Source: DASPXK01 sp035637315 (GTDB lineage: Bacteria; Chloroflexota; UBA6077; JACCZL01). From it: a stretch of DNA of 29,259 nucleotides. The DNA is taken from the NCBI GenBank assembly GCA_035637315.1, contig DASPXK010000405.1, positions 1 to 29,259 on the forward strand. The letters are read 5' to 3'. Numbering within the stretch: the stretch's first letter is position 1; every line of letters starts with the position of its first letter. Made by a program: the position numbers and the translations under genes. The notes beneath the pieces were generated by a model. That model did not search any database and was not told the DNA's origin. It saw only the letters and a program-made list of their open reading frames with translations. Shown here one piece after another: positions 1 through 6,139 of the stretch.

Positions 1-987
1 GCCACGCGCATATCCCCCTAGCGCTCCTCGAAGGCGAGCCAGGCCCTTCGCGGCGCCGGGCAGCACTTCGGGTGTGAACGCGATCGGTGAGCGGTAGTGC
101 GTCTGCAGCAGAAAGAGCCGCAGCGCCATCGGGTCGAACACGTCGAGGACGTCGCGCACCGTGGTGAAGTTCTCGAGCGAGTGGGCCATCTTCTCGCTGC
201 CGGTCATCACCAGACCGGCGTGAGCCCAGTACCGCGCGAACGGGCGCACCTCGGTGAACGCCTCGCTCTGGGCCAACTCGTTCTCGTGGTGGGGAAAGAT
301 CAGATCGCGGCCGCCGCCGTGGATGTCGATCTGATCACCGAGGGTCTCGCGGACCATCGCCGAGCATTCGATGTGCCACCCCGGGCGTCCCTCGCCCCAG
401 GGGCTCGGCCAGGCCGGCTCACCCGGCTTGGTCCGCTTCCAGAGCGCGAAGTCGCGAGGGTCGCGCTTGCCAGGCTCCACCTCCTTGCGCGCCCCCGCCA
501 GCCCGCCTTCCTCGGTCCGGCCCGACAGCTGTCCGTAGGCCTCGAACTTTCCGATCTCGAAGTACACATCCCCGTCCACAACGTAGCCATAGCCACGCCC
601 GATAAGCCCATGGACGTACTCGACAATCGCCGACATCGACTGCGTCACGCTCGGATAGACGTGGGCACGGGCCACATTGAGCGCGTCCATCGCCTCGAAA
701 TAGGAGCGGGTGTAGCGCTCGGCCACATCTTCCGGCGTGGTGCCTTCGCGCTCGGCGCGCTCGATGATCTTGTCGTCGATATCGGTGAAGTTCTGGACGT
801 GGCGAACGGAGAACCCTCGATACTCCAGATGACGCCGAATCACATCGGCGGCCACGTAGATCCGTGCGTGGCCAACGTGCGGGTGGAATTTGGGGGTCAT
901 TCCGCAGACGTACATCCGCACCTGCCCGTCCGGCGCCTCAAATACCTCCTTCTGGCCGCTCAACGTCGACGTGATTCGAAGGGGCAT
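1..987 (-). CDS. cysS: Cysteinyl-tRNA synthetase, partial (C-terminus off the left edge)
   Basis: Class I aminoacyl-tRNA synthetase that charges tRNA-Cys with cysteine in the cytoplasm. The frame is open from the ATG at 987 to base 1, giving 329 residues of a family usually 450-500 long, so the anticodon-binding end is missing. Visible are the HIGH-type motif HVGH (residues 37-40), the zinc ligands C28, C208, H233 and E237 (in MYVCG, GWHIECSAM and FPHHENE) and the IHGGG loop. The signature KMSKS loop reads KMAHS (266-270), so its second lysine is absent; I know KMSKS as the rule. MshC (mycothiol cysteine ligase) is a relative, but the N-terminal and GWHIECSAM regions fit CysRS better. No Shine-Dalgarno is visible: the 5' side is directly a heptamer array. 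Last visible gene of the minus-strand clpC-to-cysS block. Confidence 0.93.
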   Translation of the reverse strand, partial: MPLRITSTLSGQKEVFEAPDGQVRMYVCGMTPKFHPHVGHARIYVAADVIRRHLEYRGFSVRHVQNFTDIDDKIIERAEREGTTPEDVAERYTRSYFEAMDALNVARAHVYPSVTQSMSAIVEYVHGLIGRGYGYVVDGDVYFEIGKFEAYGQLSGRTEEGGLAGARKEVEPGKRDPRDFALWKRTKPGEPAWPSPWGEGRPGWHIECSAMVRETLGDQIDIHGGGRDLIFPHHENELAQSEAFTEVRPFARYWAHAGLVMTGSEKMAHSLENFTTVRDVLDVFDPMALRLFLLQTHYRSPIAFTPEVLPGAAKGLARLRGALGGYARG

Positions 988-991
988 CGTC

Positions 992-1139
992 AAGAATGAG
1001 GGATGAGGAATGAGGCATGAGACATGACAACTATTCTACTCAGTCCTCAGTCCTCAGTCCTCAGTCCTCAGTCCTCAGCCCTCAGCCCTCAGCCCTCAGC
1101 CCTCAGCCCTCAGTCCTCATTCCTCATTTCTCATTCCTC
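992..1139. repeat. Heptamer tandem array with inverted ends (array A)
   Basis: About nine head-to-tail copies of a TCCTCAG/CCCTCAG unit occupy about 1040-1115. The flanks are inverted: 994-1014 pairs with 1116-1136 at 19 of 21 positions (units of GAATGAG/GGATGAG type). The array fills the ispF-cysS spacer. On the minus strand it encodes the last residues and stop of ispF, and it ends only a few bases before the cysS ATG. It could fold as a long hairpin in mRNA. Function unknown. Confidence 0.9.
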
Positions 1140-1624
1140 GTGATGAGCGCCACGGCCTGGGCGGCGATGCCCTCGGCCCGGCCCAGGGCGCCCAGACCGT
1201 CGACGGTGGTGGCCTTGACGCTGAAGTCCTCCGGCCCAACCCCGATCGCCTCCGCTAGACGCGACCGCATAACCGGCAAGTGTTCGGCGAGTCGCGGCTG
1301 CTCGGCGATGACCGTGGCGTCGACGTTGACGATCCGCCAGCCCTCGTGGCGCAATGTCTGAGCCACTGTTCGCAGCAGGCTCAGGCTGTCCGCGCCGGCG
1401 AAACGGGAGTCATCGGATGGGAACCACTGCCCGATGTCGCCACGCCCGGCCGCGCCCAGCAGGGCGTCGACGATGGCGTGCGCGAGCGCGTCGCCGTCCG
1501 AATGGCCGGCGAGGCCCTGCTCGTACCGTACCTCCACGCCTCCAAGCACAAGGCGTCGGCCGGGCGCGAACGAGTGTACATCGAGACCGATCCCAACCCG
1601 CGACTGTGGCGCTCGATCTGTCAC
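1124..1624 (-). CDS. ispF: 2-C-methyl-D-erythritol 2,4-cyclodiphosphate synthase
   Basis: MEP-pathway enzyme that cyclises CDP-methylerythritol 2-phosphate to MEcPP with release of CMP, towards IPP and DMAPP; cytoplasmic trimer with an active-site metal. The 166 residues match the family's usual length. Metal ligands are visible as D15 and H17 (GLDVH) and H41 (GHSDGD), followed by the GDIGQWFPSDD segment and a C-terminal KATTVDGLGALGR segment. It starts at GTG 1624, overlapping the ispD stop as GTGA, which implies translational coupling to ispD. The last codons (RNEK and stop TGA) are made of heptamer-array sequence. The next gene downstream is cysS. Confidence 0.96.
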   Translation of the reverse strand: MTDRAPQSRVGIGLDVHSFAPGRRLVLGGVEVRYEQGLAGHSDGDALAHAIVDALLGAAGRGDIGQWFPSDDSRFAGADSLSLLRTVAQTLRHEGWRIVNVDATVIAEQPRLAEHLPVMRSRLAEAIGVGPEDFSVKATTVDGLGALGRAEGIAAQAVALITRNEK

Positions 1625-2301
1625 GAGGTCAGGCCCGTAGCCCGAAGCTGGACCAGTGCGCGCGCCAGTTCGAGGTCGTCCGGGGTCGTGATCTTGAGGT
1701 TGGTGTGCTCCCCGCCGAAGACGCGAACTTCGGCACCCTGTGCCTCGAGCAATGTCGCCTCGTCAGTCACGTCGTCGTCAGAGGCGCGGAGCGCGGCGCT
1801 CAGCAGGTCTCGGCGGAACACCTCGGGTGTCTGGACCGCCCACAGCTCCGCCCGCGCAAGCGTCTCCACAACCGCCAGGTCCCGAACGCGCTTGATCGTG
1901 TCGGAGACTGGGAGAGCGGCCACCGCGGCCCCGGTCGAGCGCGCCGCCGCCAGGCCAGCGCTGACCAGGCTGGCGCTGAGAAGCGGTCGAGCCGCGTCGT
2001 GAACCACGATCCAGTCGCAGTCGTCGAGCGCCTCTAGCCCCCTCGCAACCGAGTCTCGCCGTCGTTCCCCGCCCTCGACAATCGCGACCGGCAGGCTGAC
2101 CTGGCCCGCCAGATCACGGGCCGCCAGAACGCGGCCAGGCGCGACGACAAGGGCTAGCCGGTCGACCCGGCCCGATTCGGCCAGGGCGTGCAGGCTCCAG
2201 GCTAACACGTAGCCGTCGCCCAGTTTGGCCCAGACTTTGTCGAACCCCATCCGGGTCGATCGCCCGGCCGCCACCAGTATCGCGCCCACTGAGTCGGGCA
2301 T
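1621..2301 (-). CDS. ispD: 2-C-methyl-D-erythritol 4-phosphate cytidylyltransferase
   Basis: MEP-pathway enzyme that joins CTP and MEP to give CDP-methylerythritol; cytoplasmic Rossmann-like nucleotidyltransferase. The nucleotide-binding motif AILVAAGRSTRMG is at the N-terminus with the following lysine in FDKVWAKL. Further family motifs are VVHDAARPL, SDTIKR, TPEVFRRDLL, DEATLLEAQG and NLKITTPDDL. I prefer the ATG at 2301 because a GGTGG sits about eight bases upstream and the protein then begins just before the VGAILV strand. In-frame ATGs at 2319 and further upstream (2355) are possible but have poorer ribosome-binding context. The stop overlaps the ispF start by four bases. Transcribed after the PIN-TRAM gene. 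Confidence 0.95.
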   Translation of the reverse strand: MPDSVGAILVAAGRSTRMGFDKVWAKLGDGYVLAWSLHALAESGRVDRLALVVAPGRVLAARDLAGQVSLPVAIVEGGERRRDSVARGLEALDDCDWIVVHDAARPLLSASLVSAGLAAARSTGAAVAALPVSDTIKRVRDLAVVETLARAELWAVQTPEVFRRDLLSAALRASDDDVTDEATLLEAQGAEVRVFGGEHTNLKITTPDDLELARALVQLRATGLTS

Positions 2302-2417
2302 CTCGATGGCCACCCTCATCTCACCGCGGAGGGCGCCGAGGAGGCGGAGGCACAAACAATCGAACCTCAGCGTTCATCTGCGCCCCGCGAAGCGCACTTG
2401 TTCTCGGCGGTGAAACC

Positions 2418-3506
2418 TCAGCCATGGCCGTCGCGGCCGCTCTTCTGCTGGGCAAAGACCATCCGCCCGGCCACCGTCTGCAGCACCCGCGAGACCGTTA
2501 CGGTGACGTCGCTGCCGATCGCGTGGCGGCCGTTCTCGACCACCACCATGGTGCCGTCCTCCAGGTAGCCCACTCCCTGGCCCAGCTCCTTACCCTCCTG
2601 GATGATCTTCAGGCTCAGCTCCTGGCCCGGCAAGACCATTGACTTGACGGCGTTGGCCAGCTCGTTGATGTTGAGCACCTTGACGCCCTGCAGGCCGGCG
2701 ACACGGTTGAGGTTGTAGTCGTTCGTCACAATCGGACAGCCCAACTGACGCGCCAGGCTCACCAGCATGATGTCGACGTCCGCGTTCGGGTCGCCCTGGG
2801 CCTCATGGATCTCCAGCGGGACCGTGGCTTCTTTTTGGAGCCGGTTGAGGATGTCCAGCCCCCGCCGGCCACGTCCGCGCCGCAAAGGGTCTGGCGAGTC
2901 GGCGATCCGCTGCAGCTCGTGGAGCACGAATCGCGGCACCACCAGCGGTCCACTCAGGAAGCCAGTCTGGGCGATGTCCGCGATCCGGCCGTCGATGATC
3001 GAGCTGGTGTCTACCAGGACGCGCTGGCCCTCGCCTGCGCTGGCCGCCACCCGGCCTTCGCGCGGCCAGCGGACGATCTGGAAGAACTCTCGCTTGTGAC
3101 TGACGAGGGCGGTCGTGCCGAGATAGGCCAGCGTCAGGCTCGCCACGATTGGCAGGAAGTTGCCGAGGTACCAGGGAAGAAACGAGAGCGGGATAGAGAC
3201 GAGGATGCCGATCAACAGACCGACGATGATCCCAACGGCGGCCACGAGCACGTCGCTGGCCGGCATCTCGGTAGCCCGTCGCAAGAGCCAGAAGAACGGT
3301 CTGGTCGTGATCGCCGGTGCGAGCGCGAAGACGATGACGTACGCGACCGCGGCGCTAGTCCCCAGGAGGATGTAGGTGAGATAAGTCCAGGATGAAAGAA
3401 AGGGCAGCGCGGGGACCAGGATGTTTCGACCAGCGTCCCAGGCGCCGAGGGCCGCGACAGCACCGCCCACGAAGCGCAGCACCAGCTCGATGCGTGCGAC
3501 ACTCAT
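2418..3506 (-). CDS. PIN-TRAM membrane protein (YacL family)
   Basis: The 362-residue protein has four predicted membrane helices at about 9-24, 36-63, 85-110 and 117-135. A PIN nuclease-like domain follows at about 162-282, with acidic residues D166, E197, D218, D243/D245 and D263 (VLVDTSSIIDGR, HELQ, TNDYNL), and a TRAM RNA-binding domain at about 288-350 (GVGYLEDGTMVVVENG). This is the architecture of Bacillus YacL and mycobacterial PIN-TRAM proteins; PIN domains are metal-dependent RNases, but this family's substrate is not established. An AGAGGG lies eight bases before the ATG at 3506. Its position upstream of ispD-ispF is the same as in Bacillus. Confidence 0.93.
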   Translation of the reverse strand: MSVARIELVLRFVGGAVAALGAWDAGRNILVPALPFLSSWTYLTYILLGTSAAVAYVIVFALAPAITTRPFFWLLRRATEMPASDVLVAAVGIIVGLLIGILVSIPLSFLPWYLGNFLPIVASLTLAYLGTTALVSHKREFFQIVRWPREGRVAASAGEGQRVLVDTSSIIDGRIADIAQTGFLSGPLVVPRFVLHELQRIADSPDPLRRGRGRRGLDILNRLQKEATVPLEIHEAQGDPNADVDIMLVSLARQLGCPIVTNDYNLNRVAGLQGVKVLNINELANAVKSMVLPGQELSLKIIQEGKELGQGVGYLEDGTMVVVENGRHAIGSDVTVTVSRVLQTVAGRMVFAQQKSGRDGHG

Positions 3507-3600
3507 GGGACGATCCCTCTCACACTATTCGGTTGTCAGCCACGTCGGGGTAAGCCGACCGACCTCCCTTCGTTCACACTGTAGCTTAATCCAGCTGCGT

Positions 3601-3624
3601 GGGCACGGCACGCCGTGCCCCTAC
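3601..3624. repeat. GTAGGGGC-capped palindrome (copy 1)
   Basis: Perfect nine-base arms GGGCACGGC and GCCGTGCCC with a two-base centre at 3601-3620, capped by CTAC on one side (minus strand GTAG). The TAG of the cap is the stop codon of gnd. Same family as the sites at 6055, 16252 and 28789. Confidence 0.85.
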
Positions 3625-4541
3625 GCATGGGGCTCTTGCTCCCCGGCCAGGTGGATCGGGTGTCCGCCGTACTGGTTGCGGAGCAGCGCTACGGCTTTCG
3701 CCTGCCGAGAATCGACATCCCGATACTGGATCAGGGCTGTCTGCGAGGCGCCAACGACGGGGGCAGGGATGTCACGTTCGAGCGCCCACTCCAGCACCCA
3801 CTTCACCTCGCCAGTGTCCTCCACGTACGTCGACAGCTCGCCGAAGTCCGCGTACTCGCCCAGCGCCTTGCCCATCAGCTCCACCAGCCAGCTTCGAATG
3901 ACCGAGCCGTGCATCCAATTGTTGAACAGTCCTACCAGCTGCAGATCGTAGCCCGAGCGCTGAAGCATCTCGACGCCTTCAGCGATCGCCTGGACCATCC
4001 CGAACTCGATCGCGTTGTGAACGAGCTTCACGAAATGTCCCGACCCCGGGCCGCCGACGAAGAACGTGCCCTCTTCGTCGACGGACAGATCTCTCAGGAT
4101 TGGAGCAACGACGTCGTACGCCGCACGCTCGCCGCCGGCCATGAAGCACGCTCCGCTCCGCGCGCCGCTAACCCCGCCGCTCGTTCCCACATCCAGGAAG
4201 CGAATCCCGCCCTCGGCGAAGAACCCGTGTCGACGCCGTGAGTCGGCCCAGTGCGAGTTGCCGCCGTCGGCAACGATGTCGCCGGCCTGCAGCAGCGGCT
4301 GCAGCGCCTGGCAGACCGCTTCCGTTGGATCGCCGTGCGGCACGTAGATGAAGACGATCCGCGGCGGACTCAGCTTGGAGACGAGTTCCTCGAGCGTGGC
4401 GGCCGGTTCGAGGCCCTCTGGCGCCAGCGCCCGTGGCGCGTCTGGGCTTCGGTCGTATCCGACCACCTGGTGGCCCTTCTCCATGGCGTGACGGGCCAGA
4501 TTCGCTCCCATCCGGCCAAACCCGACTATGCCGAACCGCAT
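3621..4541 (-). CDS. gnd: 6-phosphogluconate dehydrogenase, decarboxylating, short (YqeC/GntZ-like) form
   Basis: Oxidises and decarboxylates 6-phosphogluconate to ribulose 5-phosphate in the oxidative pentose phosphate pathway; cytoplasmic. The 306 residues fit the short bacterial class rather than the ~470-residue class. Visible are the Rossmann motif GFGRMG (7-12), D30 after the second strand (suggesting NAD preference; inference), DGGNSHW, the SGGVSGARSG substrate loop (121-130), and K172 and N176 in GHFVKLVHNAIEFG. An AGGAGGTCC sits about seven bases before the ATG at 4541, a very strong ribosome-binding site. The TAG stop belongs to a GTAGGGGC palindrome. It separates radA from the PIN-TRAM gene, where Bacillus carries disA. 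Confidence 0.94.
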   Translation of the reverse strand: MRFGIVGFGRMGANLARHAMEKGHQVVGYDRSPDAPRALAPEGLEPAATLEELVSKLSPPRIVFIYVPHGDPTEAVCQALQPLLQAGDIVADGGNSHWADSRRRHGFFAEGGIRFLDVGTSGGVSGARSGACFMAGGERAAYDVVAPILRDLSVDEEGTFFVGGPGSGHFVKLVHNAIEFGMVQAIAEGVEMLQRSGYDLQLVGLFNNWMHGSVIRSWLVELMGKALGEYADFGELSTYVEDTGEVKWVLEWALERDIPAPVVGASQTALIQYRDVDSRQAKAVALLRNQYGGHPIHLAGEQEPHA

Positions 4542-4565
4542 GCCCAGGACCTCCTATAGCTTTCT

Positions 4566-4608
4566 CCCTCTCCCTCTGGGACCCTCTGGGAGAGGGTTGG
4601 GGTGAGGG
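4566..4608. repeat. CCCTCTCCC hairpin in the gnd leader
   Basis: Arms CCCTCTCCC (4566-4574) and GGGAGAGGG (4588-4596) with a 13-base loop, followed by TTGGGGTGAGGG. Inside is a perfect ten-base direct duplication (4572-4581 and 4582-4591). It lies between radA and gnd, just upstream of the gnd ribosome-binding site. Similar CTCTCCC/GGTTGGGGTGAGGG repeats occur in many bacterial genomes. Role unknown. Confidence 0.7.
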
Positions 4609-4643
4609 CCCGCTTCCTACGAGAGCGCCGGCGTAACGGCCGC

Positions 4644-6047
4644 TTAGGTACCTCGCCGTTCTACACCAGGCAGCAGCGCCAGCTTGCTGGCCTCCCTCAA
4701 GGTTGCTGCCTGCAGGACCTCGAGCCCGGCCCCGCGCAGGCTTACGGCGCTCGCCGAGCGCGGTACAACGGCCCGCTCGAACCCGAGCTTGGCGGCCTCG
4801 CGCAGACGCAGCTCCATCTGGCCGACGCTTCGTAGCTCGCCGGACAGCCCGATCTCCCCAGCGACGACGGTCCGCGGGTCGATCGGACGGTCACGAAGGC
4901 TCGACACGATCGCGAGGCTTACGGCCAGGTCGGCCGCCGGCTCGTCGACCCGGATACCTCCGACGACGTTGACGTAGACGTCCTGGTCGTGCAGCGGCAG
5001 CCCGAGCCGCCGCGAAAGGACCGCTGAGACCAGCAGCAGCCGATTGAACTCCACGCCGTTGGCTGAGCGGCGGGGGACTGCTAGCGTCGTCCGACTGGCC
5101 AGTGCCTGCACCTCGACGAGCATGGGCCGAGTGCCCTCCATCGTGGCCAGGACGACGGACCCGGCCGTGAGTTCGCCGCGCTCGGCCAGGAACGCCGCCG
5201 ACGGGTTCGCGACCTCCACCATCCCTTCGCCGCGCATCTCGAAAACGCCGACCTCGTTGGTTGGCCCGAACCGATTCTTCGTGCTGCGCAGCAGGCGGTA
5301 CGACTGGAATCGCTCACCCTCCAGATACAGGACGGTGTCGACCATGTGCTCCAGGACTTTGGGTCCGGCGATCGCGCCCTCCTTGGTGACGTGGCCGATC
5401 AAGAAGACCGCGACGCCACTGCCCTTCGCCAGCTGCATCAGCCGCATCGTGCACTCGCGGAGCTGGCTCACGCTGCCAGGAGAGGCATCGACCTCGCGGC
5501 TGTAGATGCTCTGGATCGAGTCGACTATCACGACCGACGGGCCGGTCGACTGGATCGTCTCGAGCACCCCGTCCAGGTCCGTGTCGCTGGCGAACAGCAG
5601 ATCGGGCGCGTCCAGTCCCAGGCGGCGGGCTCGCATCCCGATCTGGCCGAGCGATTCCTCGCCTGAGACGTAAAGGACGGGCCCGGCCTGCCTTGCCACG
5701 AGGTCCGAAACCTGGACCAGGAGCGTACTCTTGCCGACTCCCGGGTCGCCGCCGATCAGCACCAGCGACCCGCGGACGATGCCGCCGCCCAGGACTCGGC
5801 TGAATTCATCCAGGCCGACCGCGAGGCGGTCGAAATCGGCAGCCTCGATGTCACGAAGTCGCACCGGTCGGGTTGCCGCGCCCGCCGGGAGCAGCGCTCG
5901 GGGCCTCGCGTTCGAGCCGGCCGCCGTGGACCGCTCAACGCGCTCCTCGAGCGTGTTCCAGCCCTCGCACTCGGGACAGCGGCCAAGCCAGCGCGGCGTC
6001 CTCGCCTCGCACTCGCGACAAACGTACTGCGTACGGGCCTTGGCCAT
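4644..6047 (-). CDS. radA: DNA repair protein RadA/Sms
   Basis: RecA-like ATPase that helps process recombination intermediates and extend D-loops; cytoplasmic. The 467 residues are full length. An N-terminal C4 zinc finger is formed by C10, C13, C24 and C27. The Walker A motif GGDPGVGKS lies at about 99-107 and the RadA-specific KNRFG at about 255. The C-terminal Lon-like domain (VNVVGGIRVDEPAADLA) carries A where Lon proteases have the catalytic serine, as usual in RadA, so no protease activity is expected. The ATG at 6047 lacks a clear ribosome-binding site; a 26-base hairpin ends eight bases in front of it. Immediately downstream of clpC, as in Bacillus. Confidence 0.96.
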   Translation of the reverse strand: MAKARTQYVCRECEARTPRWLGRCPECEGWNTLEERVERSTAAGSNARPRALLPAGAATRPVRLRDIEAADFDRLAVGLDEFSRVLGGGIVRGSLVLIGGDPGVGKSTLLVQVSDLVARQAGPVLYVSGEESLGQIGMRARRLGLDAPDLLFASDTDLDGVLETIQSTGPSVVIVDSIQSIYSREVDASPGSVSQLRECTMRLMQLAKGSGVAVFLIGHVTKEGAIAGPKVLEHMVDTVLYLEGERFQSYRLLRSTKNRFGPTNEVGVFEMRGEGMVEVANPSAAFLAERGELTAGSVVLATMEGTRPMLVEVQALASRTTLAVPRRSANGVEFNRLLLVSAVLSRRLGLPLHDQDVYVNVVGGIRVDEPAADLAVSLAIVSSLRDRPIDPRTVVAGEIGLSGELRSVGQMELRLREAAKLGFERAVVPRSASAVSLRGAGLEVLQAATLREASKLALLPGVERRGT

Positions 6048-6054
6048 CGCAAAC

Positions 6055-6128
6055 GTAGGGGCGGACCCGTGTGTCCGCCCCTCTCCCGCCCTCCTTGGCA
6101 GAGGGCGGACACACGGCTCCGCCCCTAC
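6055..6128. repeat. Long GTAGGGGC-capped hairpin (copy 2)
   Basis: Inverted arms 6055-6080 and 6103-6128 match at 25 of 26 positions, both beginning with the GTAGGGGCGGA cap, with a 22-base loop. It fills the clpC-radA spacer and its edge is eight bases before the radA start. There is no T-run, so a classical intrinsic terminator is unlikely; an mRNA-stabilising or translation-modulating hairpin is conceivable. Confidence 0.88.
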
Positions 6129-6139
6129 TGTCCCGGTTT

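Noticed and set aside
1..987. MshC (mycothiol cysteine ligase) instead of CysRS
   Set aside because: The position after the ispD-ispF pair, the GWHIECSAM and FPHHENE motifs and the overall match to E. coli CysRS favour the synthetase; the altered KMSKS does not by itself indicate MshC.
97..999. Long plus-strand ORF of 300 codons
   Set aside because: It is the shadow of cysS: the minus strand encodes a clear CysRS with all zinc ligands.
1040..1115. CRISPR-like tandem repeats
   Set aside because: The unit is seven bases with no spacers; no cas genes are present.
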